A stretch of 64,000 nucleotides of DNA, from contig NZ_CP028339.1 in NCBI RefSeq assembly GCF_003030465.1, positions 310,001 to 374,000 on the forward strand, in the 5' to 3' direction. Under the pieces are notes generated by a model that did no database searches, was not told where the DNA came from, and was given only the letters and a program-made list of their open reading frames with translations. Below are positions 43,571 to 53,728 of the stretch, one piece after another; the stretch's first letter is position 1, and the number at the start of each line of letters is the position of its first letter. This stretch comes from Thauera aromatica K172 (GTDB taxonomy: Bacteria > Pseudomonadota > Gammaproteobacteria > Burkholderiales > Rhodocyclaceae). The position numbers and the translations under genes were made by a program.

Positions 43571-43975
43571 ATGACGATGTTTTCGATATTCGACATTTCC
43601 GCTTCGGCGCTGTCGGCCCAGGCGAAGCGCATGAACGTGTCGGCGAGCAATCTCGCCAACGCCGACAGCGTCACCGGCCCCGACGGCCAGCCCTACCGCG
43701 CCCGCCAGGTCGTGTTCGAGACCGTCGCGGCGCAGGACGGGGTCGGCGGCGTGCGCGTCAAGGAAGTCATCGACGACCCCTCGCCGATGCGCATGGAGTA
43801 CCGTCCGGAGCACCCGCTGGCCAATGGCGAAGGCTACGTGACCATGCCCAACGTCGATCCGGTGCATGAAATGGTCAACATGATCTCCGCTTCGCGCGCC
43901 TATCAGGCGAATGTCGAAATCATGAACACGAGCAAGCAGCTGATGCTCAAAACCCTGACTCTCGGCGAGGGCTGA
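43571..43975 (+). CDS. flgC: Flagellar proximal rod protein FlgC
   Basis: This 134-residue rod protein has the N-terminal motif [14 protein letters not shown] and the C-terminal motif [20 protein letters not shown] typical of rod and hook proteins, which form the coiled-coil ends. It follows flgB by 26 bp. Confidence 0.95.
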   Translation: MTMFSIFDISASALSAQAKRMNVSASNLANADSVTGPDGQPYRARQVVFETVAAQDGVGGVRVKEVIDDPSPMRMEYRPEHPLANGEGYVTMPNVDPVHEMVNMISASRAYQANVEIMNTSKQLMLKTLTLGEG

Positions 43976-43980
43976 TTCCC

Positions 43981-44667
43981 ATGAGCACCACCATCGACAC
44001 TTCCGTCCTCAACACGCTCAACCAGAGCGCAACGGCCTCCGCCCGTCAGTCCGCCGAGCTGCGCGACAGCTTCATGACGATGCTGACCACCCAGCTGAAG
44101 AACCAGAACCCGCTCGATCCGATGGACAACGCGGAGATGACTTCGCAGCTCGCGCAGATCAACACCGTCAGCGGCATCGAGGAGCTCAATCGCACCCTGG
44201 AGCTGATCTCCACCCAGATCGAGGCCAGCGGCATGCTCGAAGCGGCCTCCCTGATCGGCAAGGGCGTGCTCGTGCCGGGCGACCGCGTGCTGCTCGATCA
44301 CGACGCCGATGGCGTCCCGGCGTCCACGCCGTTCGGCATCGAGCTGGCCGGGCCGGCCGACAATCTCGCCGTTTCGATCATCGATGCGGGGGGGCAGGTG
44401 GTCAATCGCTACGAACTGGGCGCCGTCGATGCCGGGATGGAAACCTTCACCTGGGACGGCCTCAACAGCCAGGGAGCGGCTGCGGCGCCGGGCGCCTACC
44501 GGGTGCAGGTCGAAGCCCTGCAGGGCGACAAGGCGGTCGAGGTCAGCACCTTCAACTACGCCCTGGTCGGCGGCGTGGTGCCGGTGGGCGACCAGGGCGG
44601 TTTCCTGCTCGATCTGGGCGCCATCTACGGCCAGGTCGAATTCGGTGCGGTCAAGCAGATTCTCTGA
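43981..44667 (+). CDS. flgD: Flagellar hook cap protein FlgD
   Basis: This 228-residue protein has an N-terminal FlgD domain with FMTMLTTQLKNQNPLDPMDN and a C-terminal region with FlgD Ig-like and tudor-like domains (FTWDGLNSQGAAAAPGAYRV). It caps the growing hook and guides FlgE subunits. The gap to flgC is five bases. Confidence 0.95.
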   Translation: MSTTIDTSVLNTLNQSATASARQSAELRDSFMTMLTTQLKNQNPLDPMDNAEMTSQLAQINTVSGIEELNRTLELISTQIEASGMLEAASLIGKGVLVPGDRVLLDHDADGVPASTPFGIELAGPADNLAVSIIDAGGQVVNRYELGAVDAGMETFTWDGLNSQGAAAAPGAYRVQVEALQGDKAVEVSTFNYALVGGVVPVGDQGGFLLDLGAIYGQVEFGAVKQIL

Positions 44668-44751
44668 ATCCGGTCTTTTTCATCAATGCAGTCGGGGACG
44701 GATCGGCGGCCAATGGATGGCCGGCCGGTTCTCCGCATCGAGGAGCGATAA

Positions 44752-46041
44752 ATGGGATTTTCGCAGGCTCTCAGCGGCTTGAATGCCGCATCGGCCAAGC
44801 TGGACGTGCTCGGCAACAACATCGCCAACACCCAGACGGTGGGCTTCAAGTCGAGCTCGATCACCTTCGCCGACATTTTCGCCGGCGCCGGCAGCAAGAT
44901 CGGCCTGGGGACCCAGGTCGGAACGACGGTGCAGGATTTCAAGACCGGCAACCTCGAAACCACCGGCCGCGGGCTGGACGTCGCCATCGCCGGTGACGGC
45001 TTCTTCCGCTTCCAGCTCTCCAGCGGTGAAATTGGTTACTCGCGCAACGGCCAGCTGCAGATGACCGCCGACGGCTACCTGGTCAATTCGCAGGGTGCGA
45101 AGATCATGGGCTACGGGCTCAACGACCCGAACGACGCGTTTTCCGAGCCGGCCACCGGCGGCTCGCCGGTAGCGCTCCAGATCTATCCGGACGACATGCC
45201 GGCGGCGGCGACGACGAATGTCAGTGCAACCTACAACCTCGACGCGCGCATCGATGAAAGCAATGCCGATCTGCTGAGCCAGGCGCGGGTGTTCGACGAT
45301 GCGGCGGACCCGGCAGGCTCGCCGGTCGACATCAATTACCACTATTCGAACAGCTTCACCGTATTCGATTCGCTCGGCACGGCACGCAACGTCACCGTCT
45401 ATTATGAAAAAACGGGAGCCAATGCATGGTCGGCCAAGGTGGCGATCGACGGTTTCTATAAAGCAGCTAACGACTTCACCCTCGCGTTCGACAGCAGCGG
45501 CAAGCTTGTAGATATCACCCATGCCTCCGCCGCAGGCACTGCCGACGACAGGGTCACGATCGACTTCAGCACTGCCGAACTGGGTGGTGAACCCAGCCCG
45601 CTGAGCTTCGAGTTCGTCCTCGACGGCTCCACCCAGTTCTCCAACACCTCGACGCAGAATGCGCTGACCCAGGACGGTTACACTTCAGGTACGCTGGTCG
45701 GCCTTTCGATCGAGGCCGACGGCACGGTGATGCGCAAATACTCGAACGAACGCTCGGCCTCCGCCGGGCAGATCGTGCTGGCGAGTTTCCGCAACGCCGA
45801 AGGCCTGTCGCCGATCGGCGACAATATGTGGCAGCCCACGGTGAGTGCCGGCAGCGAGCTCGTCGGCATCGCCGGTTCCGGCTCGCTCGGCGCCCTCCAG
45901 GCCGGTGCGGTGGAGACGTCCAACGTCGATCTCGCCAAGCAGCTCGTCGACATGATCGTCACCCAGCGCGCCTACCAGGCCAACTCGCAGACGATCAAGA
46001 CGCAGGACGAACTCCTGCAGACTTCGATCAACCTGCGCTGA
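44752..46041 (+). CDS. flgE: Flagellar hook protein FlgE
   Basis: This 429-residue hook subunit has the N-terminal motif ALSGLNAASAKLDVLGNNIA and the C-terminal motif MIVTQRAYQANSQTIKTQDE. The middle holds the surface domains. A GAGGAGCGA site precedes the ATG. It is full length. Confidence 0.95.
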   Translation: MGFSQALSGLNAASAKLDVLGNNIANTQTVGFKSSSITFADIFAGAGSKIGLGTQVGTTVQDFKTGNLETTGRGLDVAIAGDGFFRFQLSSGEIGYSRNGQLQMTADGYLVNSQGAKIMGYGLNDPNDAFSEPATGGSPVALQIYPDDMPAAATTNVSATYNLDARIDESNADLLSQARVFDDAADPAGSPVDINYHYSNSFTVFDSLGTARNVTVYYEKTGANAWSAKVAIDGFYKAANDFTLAFDSSGKLVDITHASAAGTADDRVTIDFSTAELGGEPSPLSFEFVLDGSTQFSNTSTQNALTQDGYTSGTLVGLSIEADGTVMRKYSNERSASAGQIVLASFRNAEGLSPIGDNMWQPTVSAGSELVGIAGSGSLGALQAGAVETSNVDLAKQLVDMIVTQRAYQANSQTIKTQDELLQTSINLR

Positions 46042-46070
46042 CGCGCACGCGACGGGGCCGGGCGCACGCC

Positions 46071-46829
46071 ATGGACAGAATCCTCTACACCGCGATGAGC
46101 GGCGCCAGCCAGACGATGGCGCAGCAGGAAGTGGTCAGCCACAACCTCGCCAACGTGTCGACCAGCGGTTTCCGCGCCCAGCTCCACGCCGCCCGCGCGG
46201 TGCCGGTCGAAGGCGTCGGCACGCTGCCGACGCGGGTGTCCACGGTGGCGTCGACGCCGGGCGCGGACTTCCGCGCCGGGCCGATCACCCGCACCGGGCG
46301 CGCCCTCGACATCGCCCTCGAAGGCGAAGGCTGGATCGCGGTGCAGGCCGCCGACGGCGGCGAGGCCTACACCCGCCGCGGCGACCTCCAGCTCGACGGC
46401 GCGGGCATGCTGACCAGCAACGGCCGCCCGGTGGCCGGCGAAGGCGGGCCGCTGATGGTGCCGCCGGGGGCCGACACCTTCATCGGCAGCGACGGCACGG
46501 TGAGCGTGATCGGGGTTGGCGAAAACGCCAAGGCGCTGGTCGCGGTCGGGCGCATCAAGCTCGTCGATGGCCGCGCCGCCGGCCTGCAGCGCGGCGACGA
46601 CGGCCTGTTCCGCCCGCCACCGGGGGCCGAGGGCAACATCGTCCCGCTGCCCGCGAGCGAGACGATGCGGGTCACCAGCGGCGCGCTCGAAGGCAGCAAC
46701 GTCTCCGCGGTCGAAACCATGGTGTCGATGATCGATCTCGCCCGCCGCTACGAGATGCAGATGAAAGTCATCGGCACCGCCGACGAAAACGCCCAACGCG
46801 CGAACAGCCTGCTGTCCCTGCAGGGCTGA
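46071..46829 (+). CDS. flgF: Flagellar proximal rod protein FlgF
   Basis: This 252-residue rod protein begins [20 protein letters not shown] and carries the [15 protein letters not shown] and [20 protein letters not shown] motifs. The frame is open far upstream into flgE, but the family start is at 46071. It lies between flgE and flgG as usual. Confidence 0.95.
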   Translation: MDRILYTAMSGASQTMAQQEVVSHNLANVSTSGFRAQLHAARAVPVEGVGTLPTRVSTVASTPGADFRAGPITRTGRALDIALEGEGWIAVQAADGGEAYTRRGDLQLDGAGMLTSNGRPVAGEGGPLMVPPGADTFIGSDGTVSVIGVGENAKALVAVGRIKLVDGRAAGLQRGDDGLFRPPPGAEGNIVPLPASETMRVTSGALEGSNVSAVETMVSMIDLARRYEMQMKVIGTADENAQRANSLLSLQG

Positions 46830-46851
46830 GGACAGAACAGGAGCACTCACC

Positions 46852-47634
46852 ATGATCAAATCCTTGTGGACGGCCAAGACCGGCCTCGAATCGCAGCAGG
46901 TCAAGCTCGACGTCATCGCCAACAACCTCGCCAACGTCAGCACCAACGGCTTCAAGCGCTCGCGCGCGGTGTTCGAAGACCTGCTTTACCAGAACCTGCG
47001 CCAGCCCGGCGCCCAGAACGACGTCCAGAACCGCCTGCCTTCGGGGATGCAGGTTGGCACCGGGGTGCGCCCGGTGGCCACCGAGCGCCTGCACACCCAG
47101 GGCGGCCTGCAGCACACCGGCAGCTCGCGCGACCTGGCGATCAACGGCCAGGGCTTCTTCCAGGTCCGTCTGGTTGACGGTTCGGCCGCGTTCACCCGCG
47201 ACGGCAGCTTCCAGCTCGATGAAAACGGCCAGATGGTCACGGCCAACGGCTATCCGCTCGAACCTGCGATCTTCATCCCGGAAAACGCCTTGACGGTGTC
47301 GATCGGCGAGGACGGCATCGTCTCGGTGACCCAGCCCGGCATCATCGAGGCCAACCAGGTCGGCCAGATCACCGTCTCCACCTTCGTCAATCCGAGCGGG
47401 CTGGAGAGCGTCGGCGGCAACCTGTACCGCGAAACCGCGACTTCGGGCGCGCGCAACGACACCATTCCCGGGCTGAACGGCGCCGGCCGCCTGTTCCAGG
47501 AATACGTCGAAGTCTCCAACGTCAATGTGGTCGAGGAAATGGTCAACATGATCGAGACCCAGCGTGCCTACGAGATCAACAGCCGTGCGGTGAAGACGAG
47601 CGACGAGATGCTGGCCCGCCTCGCCCAGCTGTGA
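46852..47634 (+). CDS. flgG: Flagellar distal rod protein FlgG
   Basis: This 260-residue rod protein has the N-terminal [20 protein letters not shown] motif and the C-terminal [20 protein letters not shown] motif. It has the normal length. Its stop overlaps the flgH start. AGGAG precedes its ATG. Confidence 0.96.
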   Translation: MIKSLWTAKTGLESQQVKLDVIANNLANVSTNGFKRSRAVFEDLLYQNLRQPGAQNDVQNRLPSGMQVGTGVRPVATERLHTQGGLQHTGSSRDLAINGQGFFQVRLVDGSAAFTRDGSFQLDENGQMVTANGYPLEPAIFIPENALTVSIGEDGIVSVTQPGIIEANQVGQITVSTFVNPSGLESVGGNLYRETATSGARNDTIPGLNGAGRLFQEYVEVSNVNVVEEMVNMIETQRAYEINSRAVKTSDEMLARLAQL

Positions 47635-48326
47635 TGCCGCTGCCGTTGCTCCGCGCCCGGCCCCGGCGCACCGTTCTGCCGGCGCTCCTGGCCGCCCTCG
47701 CGCTCGGCGCCTGTGCCCAGCTGCCGCGCCCTTCGGTGGTCGGCGATCTCCAGCGCACCCCCGCCACGCCGGTCGTGGCGGCGCCCGCCAACGGCGCCAT
47801 CTTCCAGTCCGCGCACGCCTTGCAGCCGCTGTTCGAGGATCGCCGTCCGCGCCGTCCGGGGGACATCCTCACCATCGTCCTCGACGAGGAAGTCAGCGCG
47901 AGCAAGAGCTCCAGCGCCAGCGCCAACCGCAAGGGCGGTGCCGATTTCGTCCCGACGCAGGTTCCCGACAAGCTGAAAAAACTCTCCGATTTCGGTCTCG
48001 AGCTGTCGGGCAGCAATGACTTCGAAGGCAAGGGGGGCGCGAAGGCGAACAACACCTTCGAAGGCAAGATCACGGTCTGGGTCGCCGAGGTCGAACCCAA
48101 CGGCAACCTGCGCGTGCAAGGGGAAAAGCGCATCGCGATCAACCAGGGCGTCGAGTTCATCCGCTTCTCCGGCATCGTCAACCCGCGCACCATCACCGCC
48201 CAGAACACCGTGGCATCGACCCAGGTCGCCGACGCCCGCATCGAGTACACCGGTGATGGCTACATCAACGAAGCCCAGACGATGGGCTGGCTGCAGCGGT
48301 TTTTCCTGAATGTCACTCCTTTCTGA
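47634..48326 (+). CDS. flgH: Flagellar L-ring lipoprotein FlgH
   Basis: This 230-residue lipoprotein has the lipobox LALGAC near residues 20-25 and the family signature [20 protein letters not shown]. It forms the L ring in the outer membrane. A GTG three bases earlier is also possible. It overlaps flgI by 17 bp. Confidence 0.95.
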   Translation: MPLPLLRARPRRTVLPALLAALALGACAQLPRPSVVGDLQRTPATPVVAAPANGAIFQSAHALQPLFEDRRPRRPGDILTIVLDEEVSASKSSSASANRKGGADFVPTQVPDKLKKLSDFGLELSGSNDFEGKGGAKANNTFEGKITVWVAEVEPNGNLRVQGEKRIAINQGVEFIRFSGIVNPRTITAQNTVASTQVADARIEYTGDGYINEAQTMGWLQRFFLNVTPF

Positions 48327-49458
48327 ACGGCCCGGGTACCGGCTGATGCGCCGATTGTGCCGCGCCGCGGCGGTCCTGCTGTGCCTGTCCGCATCGATCG
48401 GGGCGCTGCCGGCGCAGGCCGAAACCATCCGCGAACTGGCCAGCTTCGCCGGCGTGCGCGACAACCAGCTCGTCGGCTACGGCCTCGTCGTCGGCCTCGA
48501 CAGCACCGGCGACCAGACCACCCAGGCCCCGTTCACCACCCAGAGCCTGGCCAACATGCTGTCGCAGCTTGGCGTCACCGTACCGTCGGGGACCAACATG
48601 CAGCTGCGCAACGTCGCCGCGGTGATGGTCACCGCCGATCTGCCGCCGTTCGCCCGCCCCGGCCAGCGCATCGACGTCGTCGTGTCCTCGATCGGCAATG
48701 CCCGCAGCCTGCGCAACGGCACCTTGCTGATGACGCCGCTGAAGGGCGTCGATGGTGAGATCTACGCCATTGCCCAAGGCAACCTGCTGGTCGGCGGGGC
48801 CGCCGCCGCCGCCGGCGGCAGCAGCGTGCAGGTCAATCACCAGGCGAGCGGGCGCATCGCCCGCGGCGCGACGGTCGAGCGCGAGGTCGCGCTCGCGCTC
48901 GGCGGCGACGACGGCCGCCTCGAGCTCGAACTGCGCGAGGCCGACTTCGGCACCGCGCAGCGCGTGGTCAACGCCATCAACATCGAATTCCGGCGGGTGG
49001 TCGCTTCCGCCCGCAACAGCCGCGTCATCGCCCTCGACGGCCCGCTCGAGGACGACGAGCGGGTGCGCTTCATCGCCCGCATCGAAAGCCTGCGGGTGAC
49101 GCCGGGCGATGCGCCGGCGCGGGTGGTGATCAACTCGCGCACCGGCTCGGTGGTGATGAACCGCGCCGTGACCCTCGGCCGTGCCGCAGTGGCCCACGGC
49201 AACCTGTCGATCGTCATCGACACCGAAAACCGGGTGTCGCAGCCGCCCCCGCTGAGCGGCGGGCAGACCGTGGTCGTGCCCGACAGCAAGATCAGTATCG
49301 AACAGCAGCCCGGCACCCTGCGCCTGGTCGAAGGCGCGGAGCTGGGCGAAGTGGTGCGTGCGCTCAATGCCCTCGGCGTCAATGCGCAGGACCTGATGTC
49401 GATTCTCGAGGCGCTGAAGGCGGCCGGCGCGCTGCGTGCCGAGCTCGAGGTGATCTGA
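48310..49458 (+). CDS. flgI: Flagellar P-ring protein FlgI
   Basis: This 382-residue exported protein has a signal peptide ending ALPAQA, followed by [20 protein letters not shown], the usual mature start. It forms the periplasmic P ring with help from FlgA. The ATG at 48346 would also give a complete signal peptide. The stop overlaps the flgJ start. Confidence 0.95.
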   Translation: MSLLSERPGYRLMRRLCRAAAVLLCLSASIGALPAQAETIRELASFAGVRDNQLVGYGLVVGLDSTGDQTTQAPFTTQSLANMLSQLGVTVPSGTNMQLRNVAAVMVTADLPPFARPGQRIDVVVSSIGNARSLRNGTLLMTPLKGVDGEIYAIAQGNLLVGGAAAAAGGSSVQVNHQASGRIARGATVEREVALALGGDDGRLELELREADFGTAQRVVNAINIEFRRVVASARNSRVIALDGPLEDDERVRFIARIESLRVTPGDAPARVVINSRTGSVVMNRAVTLGRAAVAHGNLSIVIDTENRVSQPPPLSGGQTVVVPDSKISIEQQPGTLRLVEGAELGEVVRALNALGVNAQDLMSILEALKAAGALRAELEVI

Positions 49459-50684
49459 TGAGCCTGCCCGCCGATCGCGCCTCGCTCGCCCTCGACGTCC
49501 ACGGCCTGCAGCGCCTGAAGCGGGCCGCACGCGAGGATTCGGCCGCGGCCGTCGACGAGGCCGCGCGCCAGTTCGAGGCCTTGTTCGTGCAGAAGATGCT
49601 CGAAGGCATGCGGGCGACGATTCCCGAATCCGGTCTCTACGACGAGCGCAACGGCCAGTTCTATACCGCCCTGCTCGACCAGCAGCAGGCGCAGAACATT
49701 GCCGGGCGCGGCATCGGCCTCGCCCGCATGCTGAGCGCCCAGCTCCAGGCTCAGCTTCAGGCCCAGCGCCCGTCCGGCGCGCAGCCCGCGGCCAGCGCCA
49801 GCCCCGACGGCGCCAGCCCCGACGGCGCCTCCGGCGCCGCGCCTCCGGCCACGCCGCGGCGGCTCGACGCCCGCCTCCAGGCACCGCTTCCGGCTCCCGT
49901 GCAAGCGCCGGTCCCGGGCGCGACCCGGGCGCCGCTCCAGGCACCGGCGCCCGCCTCCGGCGCGGAGCCGGGCGCCGGTGCCACCCCCGGGATCAGCGGT
50001 GATCGCGCGCGCTGGCGCGGCGGCGAACGCCTCGTTCCCGCCATCGACCCGGCGCCCGCGCAGCCGCCGCGCTATCGGGCGCCGCCGCAGGCGGCTCTTG
50101 CGCCGTGGGGCCGCGACTCCATGCCGCCCGCCGCCGCGCCCGCCGCTTCCTTCGCCGCGCTGCCTGAGCATGCGCGCGAGTTCGTCAGCCGCATCGCCGC
50201 GCCGGCCCGCGCCGCCGCCCGCGCCAGCGGCGTCCCCGCCGAGCTGATCATCGCCCAGGCAGCGCTCGAAACCGGCTGGGGGCAGCGCCGTATTTCTGCC
50301 GCCGACGGTCGCGACAGCCACAACCTGTTCGGGATCAAGGCCGGGGCGGAGTGGAAGGGGGCGGTCAGCGAAGTTCGGACTCACGAATACATCGACGGCA
50401 AGCGCCAGGTGCAGACCGCCCGTTTCCGCGTTTACCCGTCCTACGAGCAGGCCTTCACCGACTACGCCCGCCTGATCGCACGCAGTCCGCGCTACGCCGA
50501 GGTGCGCAGCGCACCCGACGCCCATGCCGCGGCGCGCGCGCTGCAGCAGGGCGGCTATGCCACTGATCCCGCCTACGCCGACAAGCTCGGCGCGATCCTC
50601 GACCGTATCGGCGGCGGCCGCGGCCTGGCCGCGCTCCGCCCGCCGCTGGCCGCACTCCGCCCGGGAACGCTCCCGGACGGTTGA
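49458..50684 (+). CDS. flgJ: Flagellar rod cap and peptidoglycan hydrolase FlgJ
   Basis: This 408-residue protein combines an N-terminal rod-binding domain (about residues 30-92, AARQFEALFVQKMLEGMRAT) with a C-terminal glucosaminidase domain (about 240-395). The expected catalytic Glu271 is in AALETGWGQR. It opens the peptidoglycan layer for the rod. The linker between the domains, about residues 95-235, is rich in Pro and Ala with small internal repeats (SPDGA twice, QAPxPAP-like). That makes the protein nearly 100 residues longer than the enterobacterial one. Confidence 0.94.
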   Translation: MSLPADRASLALDVHGLQRLKRAAREDSAAAVDEAARQFEALFVQKMLEGMRATIPESGLYDERNGQFYTALLDQQQAQNIAGRGIGLARMLSAQLQAQLQAQRPSGAQPAASASPDGASPDGASGAAPPATPRRLDARLQAPLPAPVQAPVPGATRAPLQAPAPASGAEPGAGATPGISGDRARWRGGERLVPAIDPAPAQPPRYRAPPQAALAPWGRDSMPPAAAPAASFAALPEHAREFVSRIAAPARAAARASGVPAELIIAQAALETGWGQRRISAADGRDSHNLFGIKAGAEWKGAVSEVRTHEYIDGKRQVQTARFRVYPSYEQAFTDYARLIARSPRYAEVRSAPDAHAAARALQQGGYATDPAYADKLGAILDRIGGGRGLAALRPPLAALRPGTLPDG

Positions 50685-50744
50685 GCGCGCGGGCACGGCG
50701 GGCGCGATCCCGGCGGCGCCGCTGCGGCCGGAGCCGCGAAGGGC

Positions 50745-50771
50745 TCAAGAACCCCGGCGCACGGCCGATAG
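50745..50771 (+). promoter_or_regulatory. Sigma-28-type promoter of flgKL
   Basis: TCAA, then exactly 15 bp, then GCCGATAG. Ten of twelve positions match the consensus TAAA-N15-GCCGATAA. It lies 27 bp before the flgK start, in the 114-bp gap after flgJ, which would separate the late genes flgK and flgL from the earlier operon. Confidence 0.75.
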
Positions 50772-50798
50772 CTTCAACCAAGACTTCGGGACACAGCG

Positions 50799-52439
50799 AT
50801 GGACATTCAATCGATCGGCATCACCGGCCTGCGTACGGCGCAAATCGCCCTCGTCGCCACCAGCAACAACGTCAGCAACGTCTATACCCCGGGCTACAAC
50901 CGTGAAGTGGTCAGCTTCGCCGAGACCGGCAGCGGCGGCGTCAAGGTCGGCGACGTCGAGCGTCAGTTCGACCAGTTCGTCGCCACCCAGCTCAACGGCA
51001 CGGTGTCCTCGGTCAACGCGCTGCAGGCCTATCAGACCCAGATCGCGCAGATCGACAACCTGCTCGCCGACCGCGACGCCGGCCTCGCGCCGCTGATGCA
51101 GAGCTTTTTTTCCGCACTCCAGGATCTGGCTGCCGCGCCCTCCGATCCCGCCGCGCGCCAGGGCGTGCTCGGCACGGCCAATACCCTGACTGCGCAGTTG
51201 CGCGGCTTCGACGGCTACCTCCAGGACATGCAGGAAGGCGTCGACGGCATGGTCCGCGACGAAGTGTTCCAGATCAACAACCTCGCCGAACAGCTCGCCA
51301 CGCTCAACCGCGAGATCGCGCTGGCGCGCGCGCGCAACGGCGAGGCGCCCAACAGCCTGCTCAACCAGCGCGACCACATGGTGGCGCAGCTCGCCGAGCG
51401 CATCGACCTGCGCCTGGAGGTCCAGGACGGCACCACCTACAACGTCAGCCTCGCCAACGGCCAGCCGCTGGTGGCCGGCACCCGTTCTTACGGGCTCGAG
51501 GCGGTGGCCTCGCCGGTCGACCCGCAGCGCCTCACGGTCGCTTACCGCGATGGCGGTGGGGGCCTGTCGGTACTCGCCGATGACGTCATCACCGGCGGCA
51601 GTCTCGGCGGCGTGCTCACTTTCCGCAGCGAGACCCTCGACCGCACCCAGAACCAGCTCGGCCAGCTCGCCGTGACCCTGGGGCTCGCCTTCAACGAGCA
51701 GCATGTCGCGGGGGTCGATCTCAACAGCGCTGCGGGGGGCGATTTCTTCACCCTCGGCGCCCCGCAAGCCTATGCCGATGCGCGCAACAAGGGCACGGCC
51801 GAGATTGTCGGCACCGCCTATGTCGAAGGCGATTACACGGCGCTGCGTGCGACCGACTACACGATCCGGGTCACCAACGCCGCGACGCCCGATTTCACCG
51901 TGGTGCGCCGCGATACCGGAGCATCGCTCGACACTGCCGAAGTGCAGTACGACGCGGCCGCCAAGACGCTGAGCTTCGGCGGCATCACCTTGACTTTCGA
52001 CGATCCCACCCTCCTGCAGACCGGCGACCGTTTCGAGATCCAGCCGGTGCGCCGCGGCGCCGGCAACATCGAAGTCGCGATCGCGGACATCGACCAGATC
52101 GCAGCCGGCGAGGCCGCTGGCAGTGGCGACAACCGCAACGCCCTGAAGCTGCAGGATCTGCAGAGTGCCAGCATCGTCGGCGGTCGCGCCAGCGTCACCC
52201 AGGCCTATGCCGCGATGGTGGGTGACGTCGGCAACCGCGCCAATGTGGTCGAGGTCAACCTCCAGGCCATGAGCGGTCTCAGGGAACAGCTCCAGGGCCT
52301 GCAGCAGGCCGAGTCGGGAGTGAACCTCGACGAGGAGGCGGCCAACCTGATCCGCTATCAGCAGTATTACCAGGCCAACGCCAAAGTCATCGAAACCGGC
52401 ACCACGGTGCTCGACATCGTCCTCGGCCTCAAGGCCTGA
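50799..52439 (+). CDS. flgK: Flagellar hook-filament junction protein FlgK (HAP1)
   Basis: This 546-residue protein has the rod-hook N-terminal motif LRTAQIALVATSNNVSNVYT, the EQLATLNREIALARARNGEA segment, and the C-terminal IRYQQYYQANAKVIETGTTV helix. It connects hook and filament. It is followed by flgL after 20 bp. Confidence 0.95.
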   Translation: MDIQSIGITGLRTAQIALVATSNNVSNVYTPGYNREVVSFAETGSGGVKVGDVERQFDQFVATQLNGTVSSVNALQAYQTQIAQIDNLLADRDAGLAPLMQSFFSALQDLAAAPSDPAARQGVLGTANTLTAQLRGFDGYLQDMQEGVDGMVRDEVFQINNLAEQLATLNREIALARARNGEAPNSLLNQRDHMVAQLAERIDLRLEVQDGTTYNVSLANGQPLVAGTRSYGLEAVASPVDPQRLTVAYRDGGGGLSVLADDVITGGSLGGVLTFRSETLDRTQNQLGQLAVTLGLAFNEQHVAGVDLNSAAGGDFFTLGAPQAYADARNKGTAEIVGTAYVEGDYTALRATDYTIRVTNAATPDFTVVRRDTGASLDTAEVQYDAAAKTLSFGGITLTFDDPTLLQTGDRFEIQPVRRGAGNIEVAIADIDQIAAGEAAGSGDNRNALKLQDLQSASIVGGRASVTQAYAAMVGDVGNRANVVEVNLQAMSGLREQLQGLQQAESGVNLDEEAANLIRYQQYYQANAKVIETGTTVLDIVLGLKA

Positions 52440-52459
52440 TTCCCCACCGGAGCGCCGCC

Positions 52460-53680
52460 ATGCGCATCAGCACCGTCACCGTCTACGAACAGAGCGTCTC
52501 GTCCATGAACCGGCAGCAGGCCGGCTTCCTCAAGACCGGCCAGCAGATCGCCAGCGGGCGCCGCGTGGTCAATCCGTCGGACGATCCGCAGGCGGCTTCG
52601 CGCGCGGTCGGTGTGTCGCAGGCGAAGGCAGTCACCGAGCAGTACGCCGATGCCCGCGTCAGCGCCCGCAATGCCCTGGCCCAGACCGAAAGCGTGCTCG
52701 ACAGTGCCAGCAGCGTGCTCGAACGCGCCCGCACCCTGCTGGTGCAGGCTTCGAGCGACACGTTGGGCGATGCCGACCGCCAGTCGGTGGCGAGCGAGCT
52801 GCGCGGCCTCTACGAAGTGATGATCGGCCAGGCCAACGCCACCGACGGCAACGGCCGCTACCTGTTCGGCGGCTACAAGGACGGCAGCCCGCCGTTCCAG
52901 AAGGACGGCGACGGCAACATCGAATACAACGGCGACAGCAACGCGCGCGCGCTGCGCATCGACGCCTCGCGCCTGATGCAGGTTGCGGAAAACGGCGAGA
53001 ACGTGTTCCTCAGCGTGCCGGCTACCGCCGGCCATCTCGCACGCGCCGGCGAGGCTAATGCCGGCAGCGTCACCTTCACCGGGCCGAGCGTGGTCGATGC
53101 CGCTGAAAGCGGGCACCGCGATAAATATACGATCACGTTTGGTCAAGACGCTGGTGGTGCACCGATCTATACGGTGTCCGGTCCCGGCGGGCCCCTCGCC
53201 GATCACACAAATATCGCCTTCGAAAGCGGCAAGCCGGTCACCTTCGCCGGGCTGAGCATGGTCTTCGCAGGCGAACCTGTGGACGGCGATGTTTTCGAAG
53301 TCGGCCCTGCAGAGGATATGGATCCCGATATCTTCCGCAGCTTCGAGCAGGTCCTCGCCGCGCTCGAAACGCCCGCCGACACCCCGGCGGCCAAGGCTGC
53401 GCTGCGCAACACCCTGAACACGGCGATGCGCGAGTTCGCCAACGCCCAGGACAATGTCCTCACCGTGCGCGCCTCGGCTGGTGCGCGCCTGAACGAGCTC
53501 GACATCGTCGATTCGGTCGGCGCCAACCGCATGCTCAACTACGAGCAGACCCTGTCCGACCTGGTCGATCTCGACTACGTGCAGGCCACTGCCGACTACA
53601 GCCTGCGCCAGGTCGGCCTGCAGGCGTCGTACGAAGTGTTCACCACGATGAAGGAGATGTCCCTGTTCAGCCGCATGTAA
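52460..53680 (+). CDS. flgL: Flagellar hook-filament junction protein FlgL (HAP3)
   Basis: This 406-residue flagellin-like protein starts MRISTVTVYEQSVSSMNRQQ, has the GRRVVNPSDDPQAASRAV motif and ends with a flagellin-type C-terminal helix. It is the last gene of the rightward flg cluster. The next genes, fliR onwards, are convergent. Confidence 0.95.
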   Translation: MRISTVTVYEQSVSSMNRQQAGFLKTGQQIASGRRVVNPSDDPQAASRAVGVSQAKAVTEQYADARVSARNALAQTESVLDSASSVLERARTLLVQASSDTLGDADRQSVASELRGLYEVMIGQANATDGNGRYLFGGYKDGSPPFQKDGDGNIEYNGDSNARALRIDASRLMQVAENGENVFLSVPATAGHLARAGEANAGSVTFTGPSVVDAAESGHRDKYTITFGQDAGGAPIYTVSGPGGPLADHTNIAFESGKPVTFAGLSMVFAGEPVDGDVFEVGPAEDMDPDIFRSFEQVLAALETPADTPAAKAALRNTLNTAMREFANAQDNVLTVRASAGARLNELDIVDSVGANRMLNYEQTLSDLVDLDYVQATADYSLRQVGLQASYEVFTTMKEMSLFSRM

Positions 53681-53705
53681 GGGGGCTGAACGGGGTGGCA
53701 TCCTT

Positions 53706-53723
53706 CCCGCCCCGCGGGCGGGG
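53706..53723. terminator. GC-rich hairpin between flgL and fliR
   Basis: The segment CCGCCC-CGC-GGGCGG (53707-53721) can form a six-pair stem with a three-base loop in the 48-bp gap between convergent flgL and fliR. It may end transcription from both sides. There is no clear T run, so confidence is low. Confidence 0.35.
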
Positions 53724-53728
53724 ACGCT

